NCBI RefSeq assembly: GCF_018614135.1
Contig: NZ_JAGGOW010000092.1
Span: 1-40,558 of the forward strand
DNA from: Streptomyces sp. ISL-66
Lineage (GTDB): Bacteria > Actinomycetota > Actinomycetes > Streptomycetales > Streptomycetaceae
Reading direction: 5' to 3'
Length of the DNA: 40,558 nucleotides
Shown: positions 22,129 through 30,225 of the stretch, piece after piece
Layout: the number at the start of each line of letters is the position of its first letter
How positions within the stretch are numbered: the first letter of the stretch is position 1
The notes under the pieces: model-generated
The model's input: only the letters and a program-made list of their open reading frames with translations
Databases searched by the model: none
Told to the model about the DNA's origin: nothing
Translations under genes and position numbers: made by a program

Positions 22129-23589
22129 TCAGCGGGTGGACAGCGCCGCCTCCATCACCGCCCGTGCGATGGGCGCGGCCGCGCCGTTGCCACTGATGTC
22201 GCCGCGCACGGCCGACGCGTCCTCGACGACCACCGCCACGGCGACCGCGGGCGGCGCCCCGCCCTCCGCTTGGGCCCAGGCGATGAACCAGGCGTACGGG
22301 GTGCCCGCGTTGCCGACGCCGTGCTGCGCCGTGCCGGTCTTGCCGCCGACCACGGCGCCGGGGATCGCCGCGTTCTTGCCCGTGCCGCCCTCCACCACCT
22401 TCACCATCAGCTCCTGCATGCGCATCGCGGTGAGCGGGGTCATGGCCCGGCCGAGGGTGTGCTGGTCGGCCCGGCGGACCGGATCACCGTCGTCCTGCGT
22501 GGTGCGGTCCACCAGGTAGGGGGCCTTGAGCACGCCGCCGTTGGCGACGGCCGCCGCCACCATCGCCATCTGCAGCGGCGTGGCCCTGGTGTTGAACTGC
22601 CCGATCGAGGAGAGGGCCAGCTGGTCCGCGCTCATGTCGGTGTCGAAGTTCGAGCGCGAGACCCAGGCCGGCACCCGCAGCCCGCCGTCGTTGAACCCGA
22701 ACCTGCGCGCCGCCTCCGTCATCCCCCTCAGCCCGACCTGTACGCCGATCTTCGCCATCACCGTGTTGCACGACCACTGCACGGCGTCGGCCATCGAGGC
22801 GTCGGCGCAGCCGGTGCCGGCGTTCGGGAGCAGGGTGCTCGTGCCCGGCAGCGGGTAGGGGTCCGGGGTCTGGGTCGGCGCGTCCACGTCGGTGACCACG
22901 CCCGCGTCGAGGGCGGCCGCGGCCGTCACGATCTTGAAGGTGGAGCCGGGCGGGTACGTCTCGCGCAGCGCGCGGTTGAGCATCGGCTTGGCGGGGTCCG
23001 CGTTGAGCTTCTCCCAGGCGCGCTTGGCCTTCGCCCCCGTGCCGGAGAGCAGCGCCGGGTCGTAGGAGGGGCTGCTGACCAGCGCGAGGATCTTGCCGGT
23101 GGCCGGTTCGACCGCCGCGACCGCACCCCGCTTGCCGGCGAGCCCGGTGTACGCGGCCTGCTGCGTCTTCGCCCGGATGGTGGTGGCGGCGTTGCCGCCG
23201 CCGGGGCGGCCGCGCGCGAGCTCGTACCAGAGCGGGAAGGCCGAGAGACCGGGGTCGGTGCCGGAGAGGACCGCGTCCTCGGCCCGTTCCAGGAAGCTGG
23301 TCCCGTAGGTCTGGGAGGAGAAACCGGTGACGGGCGCGTAGAGCGGTCCGTTCTTGTACGTCCGTTCGTAGCGCAGCAGTTGGCGGCTGTCCCGGGAGCC
23401 TGTGACGGGGCGCCCGTCGACCAGGATGTCGCCGCGCGGTTCGGCGTAGCGCTCGATGGCGGGGCGCTTGTTGGCCGGGTTCGCGCCGTAGGCGGCGGCC
23501 TCCCAGACCTGGACGCGGGCGACGTTGACCAGCAGGGCGAGCAGCAGCAGGGCGCAGAAGTACGCGCACCAGCGGATGTAACGGATCAC
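22129..23589 (-). CDS. Class B penicillin-binding protein (transpeptidase)
   Basis: 486 residues from ATG 23589. One N-terminal TM (residues 7-25) and a short non-catalytic dimerisation region (PRGDILVDGRPVTGSRDSRQ) precede the transpeptidase domain from about 150. The acyl-enzyme motifs are complete: STFK (216-219), SCN (273-275) and KTGT (417-420). It cross-links peptidoglycan outside the membrane. Its start overlaps the FtsW/RodA stop in an ATGA, so the pair is translationally coupled, as in the Streptomyces SEDS-PBP pair of this chromosomal region. It probably works in polar growth or septation. Confidence 0.93.
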   Translation of the reverse strand: MIRYIRWCAYFCALLLLALLVNVARVQVWEAAAYGANPANKRPAIERYAEPRGDILVDGRPVTGSRDSRQLLRYERTYKNGPLYAPVTGFSSQTYGTSFLERAEDAVLSGTDPGLSAFPLWYELARGRPGGGNAATTIRAKTQQAAYTGLAGKRGAVAAVEPATGKILALVSSPSYDPALLSGTGAKAKRAWEKLNADPAKPMLNRALRETYPPGSTFKIVTAAAALDAGVVTDVDAPTQTPDPYPLPGTSTLLPNAGTGCADASMADAVQWSCNTVMAKIGVQVGLRGMTEAARRFGFNDGGLRVPAWVSRSNFDTDMSADQLALSSIGQFNTRATPLQMAMVAAAVANGGVLKAPYLVDRTTQDDGDPVRRADQHTLGRAMTPLTAMRMQELMVKVVEGGTGKNAAIPGAVVGGKTGTAQHGVGNAGTPYAWFIAWAQAEGGAPPAVAVAVVVEDASAVRGDISGNGAAAPIARAVMEAALSTR

Positions 23590-24956
23590 GCCGCTGCCTC
23601 CTCGGCCGGTCGGGGCCTGCGGGCGCTGTCGCTGAGCCGGATGAGGAGCGCGACGATGATCCAGTTGGTGACGACGGAGGAGCCGCCCTGGGCGAGGAAG
23701 GGCATGGCCATGCCGGTCAGCGGAATCAGCCCGGTGACCCCGCCCGCGATGACGAACACCTGGAGCGCGACGATCGAGGCGAGTCCGGTGGCGAGGAGAC
23801 GGCCGAAGGGATCGCGCAGGGCGAGCCCGGCGCGGAAGCCACGGGCGACGAGGAGGCCGTAGAGGAGCAGGATCGCGGTCAGGCCGACGAGGCCGAGCTC
23901 CTCCCCGGCGGTGGCGAGGATGAAGTCCGACTTGGCGGCGAAGCCGATGAGGAAGGACTGGCCGTGGCCGAGCCCGGCGCCGAGGAGTCCGCCGGCCCCG
24001 AACGCGAAGAGGGACTGGGCGAGCTGGCCGGGGCCGTCGCCACGCTCGATGGAGGCGAAAGGATTCAGCCAGTCGTCCACGCGGCTGTTCACGTGCGGCT
24101 CGAACGTCCCGACGGCGTACGCGCCCACGGCGGCGAGCAGCAGCCCGATGGCGATCCAGCCGATCCGACCGGTGGCGGTGAACAGCATGATGACGAAGAG
24201 CCCGAAGAACAGCAGCGAGGTCCCGAGGTCGCGCTCCAGGACGAGCACGCCGACGGAGAGCAGCCAGATGGCGAGGATCGGGCCGAGGACCCGGCCGGGC
24301 AGCAGCTTCAGCTTCCAGAAGAGGGTGCGTCCGGTGAGGGCGAGGGCGGTCCGGTTGGCGGCGAGGTAGGCGGCGAAGAACACGGCGAGCAGGATCTTGG
24401 CGAACTCCCCCGGCTGGAAGGAGAGTCCGGCGAAGCGGATCCAGATGTGCGCCCCGTTGACGGCCGGGAAGAAGACCGGCACGAGCATCAGGGCGAGCGC
24501 GACGGCCACGGAGAGGTACGCGTACTTCTGGAGCACCCGGTGGTCGCGGAGCAGCGCGACCCCGAGGACGAAGAGCGCCACCCCCAGGGCCGACCAGCGC
24601 AGTTGCTCCCCGGCCGTGAGGCGGTCGGGCGTGGTGGCGTCGAGCCGCTGGATGAGGACGAGGCCGAGGCCGTTGAGCAGGACGGCGATCGGGAGCAGCA
24701 GCGGATCGGCGTAGGGGGCGAACAGCCGGACGGCGAGGTGGGCGGCGAGCGCGGCGGCCGCGAGGCCGGCGGCGTAGTGGGCGGCGGGCCGGGGGATGTG
24801 GCCGGTGGTGGTGAGGCCGACGTAGAGGTGGCCGAGGACGGCGATCAGGACGGCGCCGACGAGCAGCGACAGCTCGACTCCGCGGCGCTTGGGGGCGCGG
24901 GCATCGGGTGGCGGGGGCGGGGCGGGCTCCGTCACCTTTGCCGTCAGAGCGGTCAT
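23586..24956 (-). CDS. FtsW/RodA/SpoVE family SEDS glycosyltransferase
   Basis: 456 residues from ATG 24956, with about 10-12 TMs from residue 30 onward. Family signatures are RFAGLSFQPGEFAKILLAVF, GLGHGQSFLIGFAAKSDFI, TAGEELGLVG, and PLTGMAMPFLAQGGSSVV. SEDS proteins polymerise lipid II into glycan strands and pair with a class B PBP, which is the very next gene. The N-terminal 30 residues are Pro-rich and cytoplasmic. It is the first gene of the operon and is divergent from the DUF6325 gene across 137 bases. Confidence 0.94.
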   Translation of the reverse strand: MTALTAKVTEPAPPPPPDARAPKRRGVELSLLVGAVLIAVLGHLYVGLTTTGHIPRPAAHYAAGLAAAALAAHLAVRLFAPYADPLLLPIAVLLNGLGLVLIQRLDATTPDRLTAGEQLRWSALGVALFVLGVALLRDHRVLQKYAYLSVAVALALMLVPVFFPAVNGAHIWIRFAGLSFQPGEFAKILLAVFFAAYLAANRTALALTGRTLFWKLKLLPGRVLGPILAIWLLSVGVLVLERDLGTSLLFFGLFVIMLFTATGRIGWIAIGLLLAAVGAYAVGTFEPHVNSRVDDWLNPFASIERGDGPGQLAQSLFAFGAGGLLGAGLGHGQSFLIGFAAKSDFILATAGEELGLVGLTAILLLYGLLVARGFRAGLALRDPFGRLLATGLASIVALQVFVIAGGVTGLIPLTGMAMPFLAQGGSSVVTNWIIVALLIRLSDSARRPRPAEEAAA

Positions 24957-25058
24957 ACGGGGAAACGTAGCAAGCAGGCGGGCCGTATGTCCGCTTATGT
25001 CATAGTGTGCCGAAGAGTCGTCAGAACCGGTCGCAAGCGAAGTTCGGAAGCGAAGTAA

Positions 25059-25082
25059 CGGATCAGCGGATCAGCGGATCAG
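25059..25082 (+). repeat. 8-bp tandem repeat abutting a ribosome binding site
   Basis: Three perfect copies of CGGATCAG, the last overlapping the AGGAG (25081-25085) that precedes the ATG at 25094. Copy-number change would move the leader relative to the promoter but leave the ribosome binding site intact. Confidence 0.75.
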
Positions 25083-25093
25083 GAGCCTCCCTC

Positions 25094-25483
25094 ATGGGAC
25101 CTGCGGAGTTCATCGTCCTGGCCTTTCCCGAAGAGCAGCTGCGAGTGGCGGCGGTCGAGGCGGTGATGGGACTGCGCAAGGCCGGGGTCGTACGGCTGAT
25201 CGACGGTCTCGTGGCCACCAAGACGGCGGCCGGCCAGGTGCTGTCGGCGGAGTTCGACGAGTTCGTCGAACTCCGGGGCCTGCTCGCCCACCGGGAGGCC
25301 ACCCCGCTGATCGGCCCGGAGGACGTCACGGAATCGGCCGAACTGCTGGACCGCGGCAGCTGCGCCCTCCTCCTGGTCGTCGAGCACGTATGGGCCGAGG
25401 ACGCCGCGATCGCCGTCCGTGCGGCGGGCGGCCGGATCGCGGGAGCGGTCCGCCTCCCGGCCGACCGGCTGGGGGTGGCCTGA
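25094..25483 (+). CDS. DUF6325 family protein
   Basis: 129 residues from ATG 25094, with AGGAG eight bases upstream. The start MGPAEFIVLAFPEEQL and the pattern AGVVRLIDGLVATKTAAGQV, then EDVTESAELLDRGSCALLLV, then VEHVWAEDAAIAVRAAGGRI match DUF6325. These are small soluble proteins usually found beside a SHOCT-domain protein, as here. Function is unknown. The stop and the next start overlap in TGATG, so both are translated from one mRNA. The frame to 25007 is rejected for lack of a ribosome binding site. Confidence 0.8.
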   Translation: MGPAEFIVLAFPEEQLRVAAVEAVMGLRKAGVVRLIDGLVATKTAAGQVLSAEFDEFVELRGLLAHREATPLIGPEDVTESAELLDRGSCALLLVVEHVWAEDAAIAVRAAGGRIAGAVRLPADRLGVA

Positions 25484-25917
25484 TGTTCATCCGCCCCATC
25501 GGCTCCGTCGTGAACCCCTCCCAGCGCCCCTCGGGCCGCCCCCTCCTGCGCGGGATCCTGGCACGCGGCTCCTACGTGTGGGACGCGGCCCGGCCCTCCG
25601 CGGAGACCCCGCACGCCCCGGAGAGCGAGCCCGCCCCGCACACCCCGCACGCCCCGGAAGGCACGGGCCCGGCTGCGGTCCGGAACGCGACCCCGGGCGC
25701 GGCCTCCGGCCCGGCTCCGGCTCCGCCCATGGCCGGCGCCGACCGCCCGGCCTCGTCCACGGCTGCGGGAGGCCCGGGAGGTCCGGGAGCTCCGGGACCC
25801 CTCTCCCCCGGAGCGGAGCTGACGGACCACCTGACCCAGCTGGCCGCCCTGGCCCGCGAAGGCCTGCTGACCCCGGAGGAGTTCTCTGCGGCCAAGGCCC
25901 GCCTGCTGGCCGGCTGA
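25483..25917 (+). CDS. SHOCT domain protein
   Basis: 144 residues from ATG 25483, coupled to the DUF6325 stop. The N-terminus (FIRPIGSVVNPSQRPSGRPL) is followed by a long Pro/Ala/Gly linker and a C-terminal SHOCT domain: LTDHLTQLAALAREGLLTPE, then EFSAAKARLLAG (about 113-144). SHOCT is a short helical oligomerisation or binding module often at the end of small partners of membrane proteins. DUF6325 and SHOCT genes are commonly paired in Streptomyces. The role is unknown. Confidence 0.75.
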   Translation: MFIRPIGSVVNPSQRPSGRPLLRGILARGSYVWDAARPSAETPHAPESEPAPHTPHAPEGTGPAAVRNATPGAASGPAPAPPMAGADRPASSTAAGGPGGPGAPGPLSPGAELTDHLTQLAALAREGLLTPEEFSAAKARLLAG

Positions 25918-26183
25918 CCCCGGACGGGGTGCCCGCGCCCGGTTACCGGCGATGAGCCGCACATAGAGCTGAAGAAGGGGCTTGAGGAGGCCACCCGGAA
26001 GGGGGGCGAGCGAGGGCGCTCCGAGTGCCCCTCACCCAGCACTTGGCCAAAGCATCACCAAGCGTTTCATCGGGTCCGGCGGGCGAGCGTACGCCGACCG
26101 GGTGGGCGGGCGCGGCAGGGCCGCCCCGGGTGGGCGATTTGTCATACCGCGCGTGGCAGCATCGGGGGCCTGGAGGTGACCAC
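25918..26183. other. Intergenic leader upstream of NlpC/P60 gene
   Basis: 266 bases without a gene. It holds the promoter and a leader for the cell-wall hydrolase gene. In actinobacteria such genes sometimes carry a c-di-AMP riboswitch, but I could not fit its consensus here. TTGTCA near 26140 resembles a -35 box with no clear -10 partner. Confidence 0.35.
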
Positions 26184-27479
26184 ATGTCACGTCGACACCG
26201 ACGTCGGCTGCTTCGCGCCGCCTGCCTCGCCGCAGCCCTCGTCACGGCGGGCGGCCCACTCCCCGTCGCCCACGCCGAGCCCGCCGCACCCGCCGTACCC
26301 GGCACACCCGAAACGCACGAAGCACCCGAAGCACCCGAAGCACCCGGCACCCCCGAAGCACCCGCCGAGCCCAACGCGCCCACCCTGCCCGGCACCCCCG
26401 CCACCCCCACCGAACCCGTCGGCGTCCTCCTCACCCGCCTCCAACGCCTCTACCAGCAGGCCGAACAAGCCACCGAGGCCTACAACGCCGCCGAGTCCGC
26501 CCTCACCGCCCGCCAGAGCGAGGAACGCCGCCTCGGCACCGAGCTCGGCAAGGCCCGTACCGCCGTCTCCGACGCCCGGGCCACCGCCGGCCGGCTGGCG
26601 CGCGAGCAGTACAAGGGGGCCCGCGGGTTCTCCCCGTACGCCCGGATGCTGTTCGCCGGAGATCCCCAAGAGGCCCTGGCCCAGCGTCGGATCGCCGAGC
26701 GCGAGGGTGCCCGGCGGGCCGCCGCGCTGGACCGGCTGACCCGGGGCGAGCGGCAGGCCGACGTCCTCGCCGCCGCCGCCCGCAAAGCCCTGGACTCCGA
26801 ACAGAAGCTGGCCGCCGAGACGAAGAAGCGCAAGGACGCGGCCGCCGCGCAGCTCAAGGAGGTCGAGCGGATGATCGCCTCCCTCACCCCCGCCCAGCTC
26901 GGCGAGCTCGGGACGCGCGAAGCCGAGGACACCGCCGCCGCGCAGCGGGCCCTGGTCGAGTCGGGGAAGCTCGGCGCGCAGTCCCGTAATCCCACGGCGG
27001 CCGGCGGCACGGCCCTCACGTACGCGACCGCCCAGATCGGGAAGCCGTACGTCTGGGGCGCTGAGGGGCCGGGCTCCTTCGACTGCTCCGGGCTGACCTC
27101 ACAAGCCTGGGCGCACGCGGGCCGCGCGATCCCCCGGACCAGTCAGGAGCAGTGGGCCCGGCTGCCCAAGGTGCCCCTCGACGAGCTCCGCCCCGGCGAC
27201 CTGGTGGTGTACTTCCCGACCGCCACCCACGTGGCCCTCTACGTCGGCGACGGCAAGGTGATCCAGGCGCCCCGGCCGGGCGCGAAGGTCAAGGTCTCGC
27301 CGATCGCCGCCAATCCGCTGCTCGGCGCGGTGCGGCCCGACCCCGACGCGGCGCCGCTGACCGCCTTCACCCCGCCGCCGCTACCCGAGCCCGAGGCCGG
27401 GGACGCGTCGGCATCGGCATCGGCCGGGGACGATACGGCCTACTCAGAGGCCGAGGCGCCCGCGACCTCCGCCAGGTAA
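26184..27479 (+). CDS. NlpC/P60 cell-wall hydrolase (C40 peptidase)
   Basis: 431 residues from ATG 26184, with an excellent GGAGGTGA at 26172-26179. A signal peptide covers 1-31 (RRHRRRLLRAACLAAALVTA, cleavage near AHA). Then come a Pro/Glu/Ala spacer with APEAPE-type repeats, a coiled-coil segment of about 78-265, and the NlpC/P60 domain of about 275-400. The catalytic Cys is C301 in SFDCSGLT and the His is H349 in THVALYVGDG. It cleaves peptidoglycan stem peptides (D,L-endopeptidase). The Pro-rich C-terminus is short. Its last 40 bases overlap the end of the convergent monooxygenase gene. The coiled coil is typical of RipA-like enzymes. Confidence 0.93.
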   Translation: MSRRHRRRLLRAACLAAALVTAGGPLPVAHAEPAAPAVPGTPETHEAPEAPEAPGTPEAPAEPNAPTLPGTPATPTEPVGVLLTRLQRLYQQAEQATEAYNAAESALTARQSEERRLGTELGKARTAVSDARATAGRLAREQYKGARGFSPYARMLFAGDPQEALAQRRIAEREGARRAAALDRLTRGERQADVLAAAARKALDSEQKLAAETKKRKDAAAAQLKEVERMIASLTPAQLGELGTREAEDTAAAQRALVESGKLGAQSRNPTAAGGTALTYATAQIGKPYVWGAEGPGSFDCSGLTSQAWAHAGRAIPRTSQEQWARLPKVPLDELRPGDLVVYFPTATHVALYVGDGKVIQAPRPGAKVKVSPIAANPLLGAVRPDPDAAPLTAFTPPPLPEPEAGDASASASAGDDTAYSEAEAPATSAR

Positions 27480-28690
27480 TCGGCGGCGTCGTCGGGGTCG
27501 TAGAAGTACTCGTCGAAGTCGGCCGGGTTGTCGAAGCCGTTGGCGAAACGATCCGCCACCGGCTGGAGCTGCCCCGCCGCGCCGATCAGGTTCAGCACGT
27601 GCTCCGGCGGGACGCCGAGCATGGCGTTCGTCCACTGGGTGACCGGCTTGCCGCTGGTGTACCAGTACTTGTCGAAGGTCGCCTTCATCCACGCCTCGTC
27701 GAACGGGTTGTCCCCGTGCATGAGGATCGACGAGAGGTACGAGGCCGCGCATTTGGCGGCGGAGTTGGCGCCCTGCCCGGTGATCGGGTCGTTGGCGACG
27801 ACCACGTCCGCGACGCCCAGGACCAGCCCGCCGCCCGGCAGGCGGCCGACGGGGTTGCGGACGACGGGCGCGTAGCGGCCGGCGAGCGTGGCGCCCGCGT
27901 CCGTCAGCTCCACCTTCGTGGCCCGCGCGTACTCCCACGGCGTGAACGTCTCCATCAGTTCCAGCGTCAGCGCCAGGTGCTCGGCCGGCTCCCGCACGCC
28001 CTTGAAGACGTCCAGCGGACCGCCCGGGACGCCCTCCCAGAACAGGATGTCGGCCCGCCCGGACGTGGTCAGCGTCGGCATGACGAACAGCTCGCCGACG
28101 CCCGGCACCAGATTGCAGCGCACGGCCTCCGTCTCCGGGTGCTCGGGGCGCGGCCCGAGCCCGTGCACGTAACTGACCGCGAGCGCGCGCTGCGGAGCGT
28201 CGTGCGGGGAACGGGCGGCGTTCCGCTCGAACAGCGAGACCAGCTCGCCCTTGCCCGCCGCGACGAGCACGAGATCGTACGTGCGGGAGAAGAAGTCCAG
28301 GTCGGAGACGGAAGCGCCGTGGATGACCAGCTGTCCGCCGCGCTGCGCGAAGGTGTCGAGCCAGCCGGCCATCTTCACACGCTGGTCGACGGACTGGGCG
28401 TGGCCCTTCAGCTTGCCCAGCCAGTCGATGGCGCGGCTCGCGTCGGGGGCGGCGACCGAGACGCCCAGGCCCTCGATCTTCGGGGCCTGCTGCTCCCAGA
28501 AGTCCAGCCGGAGGTCCCGCTCGTGCTGGAGCGCCGTGTCGAACATGCACTGGGTGGACATGACCCGCCCGGTGCGGATCTCGTCCGCCGTCCGGTTGGA
28601 CATGAGGGTGACCTCGTACCCCTTCGACTGGAGTCCGAGGGCGAGCTGGAGGCCGGACTGGCCGGCACCGACGACAAGTATCTTGCGCAC
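27440..28690 (-). CDS. Styrene/indole monooxygenase-like flavoprotein
   Basis: 416 residues from GTG 28690, preceded by AGAAGG. An N-terminal Rossmann FAD motif (KILVVGAGQSGLQLALGLQS) is present. The class E flavoprotein monooxygenase (StyA/SMOA) pattern follows: DEIRTGRVMSTQCMFDTALQ, LDFWEQQAPKIEGLGVSV, and a C-terminal NDPITGQGANSAAKCAASYL. These enzymes epoxidise styrene or indole with reduced FAD from a separate reductase; none is encoded nearby. It lies 11 bases after the conservon GTPase gene on the same strand, so it is probably the last gene of the conservon operon. Its stop overlaps the convergent NlpC gene by 40 bases. Confidence 0.85.
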   Translation of the reverse strand: MRKILVVGAGQSGLQLALGLQSKGYEVTLMSNRTADEIRTGRVMSTQCMFDTALQHERDLRLDFWEQQAPKIEGLGVSVAAPDASRAIDWLGKLKGHAQSVDQRVKMAGWLDTFAQRGGQLVIHGASVSDLDFFSRTYDLVLVAAGKGELVSLFERNAARSPHDAPQRALAVSYVHGLGPRPEHPETEAVRCNLVPGVGELFVMPTLTTSGRADILFWEGVPGGPLDVFKGVREPAEHLALTLELMETFTPWEYARATKVELTDAGATLAGRYAPVVRNPVGRLPGGGLVLGVADVVVANDPITGQGANSAAKCAASYLSSILMHGDNPFDEAWMKATFDKYWYTSGKPVTQWTNAMLGVPPEHVLNLIGAAGQLQPVADRFANGFDNPADFDEYFYDPDDAADYLAEVAGASASE

Positions 28691-28701
28691 GTGCACCTTC
28701 T

Positions 28702-29355
28702 CTATTCGGGAGTCGAGTCGAGGGCGTGGCCCACGAGGGTCAGCAGGGATTCCAGCACCGTGACCCGGCGCCGCGCGTCCATGATCACGACGGGCACGCG
28801 GGCCGGTATGGTCAGCGCCTCCCGCACGTCGTCCGGTTCGTACGAGCGCGTGCCCTCGAAGTGGTTGACGGCGACGGCGTACGGCAGCCCGCAGCTCTCG
28901 AAGTAGTCGAGGGCCGGGAAGCAGTCGCGCAGCCGGCGCGTGTCGGCGAGCACGATCCCGCCGATGGCTCCGCGCACCAGGTCGTCCCACATGAACCAGA
29001 AGCGCTCCTGGCCCGGGGTCCCGTACACGTACAGGACGAGGTCGTCGTCGAGGGTGACGCGCCCGAAGTCCATGGCGACGGTGGTGGTGTGCTTGTCGGG
29101 GGTGGCGGAGAGGTCGTCCGTCCGGACGCTGGCCTGCGTCATCAGCGCTTCGGTACGCAGCGGAGCGATCTCGGAGACGGAACCGACGAAGGTGGTCTTG
29201 CCCACCCCGAACCCGCCCGCCACCAGCACCTTTACGGCTACGGGCGCGCGCGAGCGGTCGTACTGCCAGGGCTGTGCGGGCTCGGCCGCGAGCTCGGCCC
29301 CGGTAGGGCGGCCGGTCTCGCAGGAGAGGCCTGTTTCAGAGACGGCTGAGCCCAC
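28702..29355 (-). CDS. cvnD: Conservon GTPase (CvnD family)
   Basis: 217 residues from GTG 29355, overlapping the DUF742 gene by 20 bases. G1 is VAGGFGVGKTTFVGSVSE, the G3-like motif is YVYGTPGQERFWFMWDDLVR, and G4 is AVNHFEG (N-H instead of N-K). The leading 40 residues are an extension before the P-loop. CvnD proteins are Ras-like GTP-binding proteins that relay signals from the CvnA sensor at the membrane. It is the fourth gene of the set. The N-H in G4 is common in the family. Confidence 0.92.
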   Translation of the reverse strand: MGSAVSETGLSCETGRPTGAELAAEPAQPWQYDRSRAPVAVKVLVAGGFGVGKTTFVGSVSEIAPLRTEALMTQASVRTDDLSATPDKHTTTVAMDFGRVTLDDDLVLYVYGTPGQERFWFMWDDLVRGAIGGIVLADTRRLRDCFPALDYFESCGLPYAVAVNHFEGTRSYEPDDVREALTIPARVPVVIMDARRRVTVLESLLTLVGHALDSTPE

Positions 29356-29725
29356 TGAGCACCCTTTCGAGCAGCGCGCGGTCGGGACGGCCGTTGCCGT
29401 GCCCGGTCCCGTAGACGCGGATCCTTCCCTGGTCGGCGAGGTCGCTGACGAGTACGCGCACCACGCCGAGCGGGAGCTTCAGCAGCGCGGCGATCTCGGC
29501 GATCGTGCGCATGCGGCGGCAGACCTCGACGATCGCCGGCATCTCGGGCATCCGGTCGGGCTTGCGCGGATCGGACGCCTTGGTCTCCAAGGCGGCGACG
29601 AAGGTCTCGACGTGCAGGACCTGCGCGAAACGGGTCCGGCCGCCCGTGAGGGAGTACGGGCGTACGCGGGCGGGACGGCGGTCGGCGCCGCGTATCGGCA
29701 GCCGGTCGGAGGCCGGACTCCTCAC
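29336..29725 (-). CDS. cvnC: DUF742 protein (CvnC family)
   Basis: 129 residues from GTG 29725, overlapping the roadblock stop in GTGA. It matches DUF742: VRPYSLTGGRTRF, CRRMRTIAEIAALLKLPLGV, and VRVLVSDLADQGRIRV. This is a winged-helix-like fold but is not known to bind DNA. CvnC interacts with the other conservon proteins in a membrane-associated complex. The third gene of the operon. Confidence 0.92.
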   Translation of the reverse strand: MRSPASDRLPIRGADRRPARVRPYSLTGGRTRFAQVLHVETFVAALETKASDPRKPDRMPEMPAIVEVCRRMRTIAEIAALLKLPLGVVRVLVSDLADQGRIRVYGTGHGNGRPDRALLERVLSGLSRL

Positions 29726-30225
29726 GGGGTGTTCTCCATCGACTGGCGCAGCTCACTGCGGACTTCGGGGGTCAGGACGTGGCCGGCGCGGCCCACGAAC
29801 AAGGCCATGTGGTAGGCGACGACGCTCATGTCGCAGTCGGGCATGGCGTGCACTCCGAGGAGCGAGCCGTCACTGATGGACATGACGAAGACGGAGCCGT
29901 GCTCCATCGCCACCATCGTCTGCTTGACCGTGCCGCCGTCCATCAGGGCGGCCGCACCCGTGGTGAGCGAGCCGAGGCCGGAGACGATCGTCGCGAGGTC
30001 GGCCGACGCGCCGCGCGGGCCCGTGGGGCGGGCGGGTGCGGGTACGGGCGCGGGCCCGGCCGGGGGCGTGTCGGGTGCCACCGGATCGGAGGACAGCAAC
30101 AGGAGCCCGTCCGAGGAGACGACGGCCACGGAGTCGACCCCGGGCACCTCCTCGACCAGGTCGGTCAGCAGCCACTGAAGGTTGCGGGCCTGGGTGCTCA
30201 GTCCGTACGTACTGGGCGCGTTCAT
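29722..30225 (-). CDS. cvnB: Roadblock/LC7 protein (CvnB family)
   Basis: 167 residues from ATG 30225, overlapping the sensor stop in ATGA. It has the roadblock/LC7 fold: AVVSSDGLLLLSSDPVA, ATIVSGLGSLTTGAAALMDG, MVAMEHGSVFVMSISDGSLL, and DCDMSVVAYHMALFVGRAGH. A short Pro/Ala insert lies at about 48-70. Roadblock proteins regulate the partner GTPase. The second gene of the conservon. Confidence 0.93.
   Translation of the reverse strand: MNAPSTYGLSTQARNLQWLLTDLVEEVPGVDSVAVVSSDGLLLLSSDPVAPDTPPAGPAPVPAPARPTGPRGASADLATIVSGLGSLTTGAAALMDGGTVKQTMVAMEHGSVFVMSISDGSLLGVHAMPDCDMSVVAYHMALFVGRAGHVLTPEVRSELRQSMENTP

Noticed and set aside
25918..26183. c-di-AMP riboswitch before the NlpC/P60 gene
   Set aside because: The expected conserved core could not be fitted by eye.
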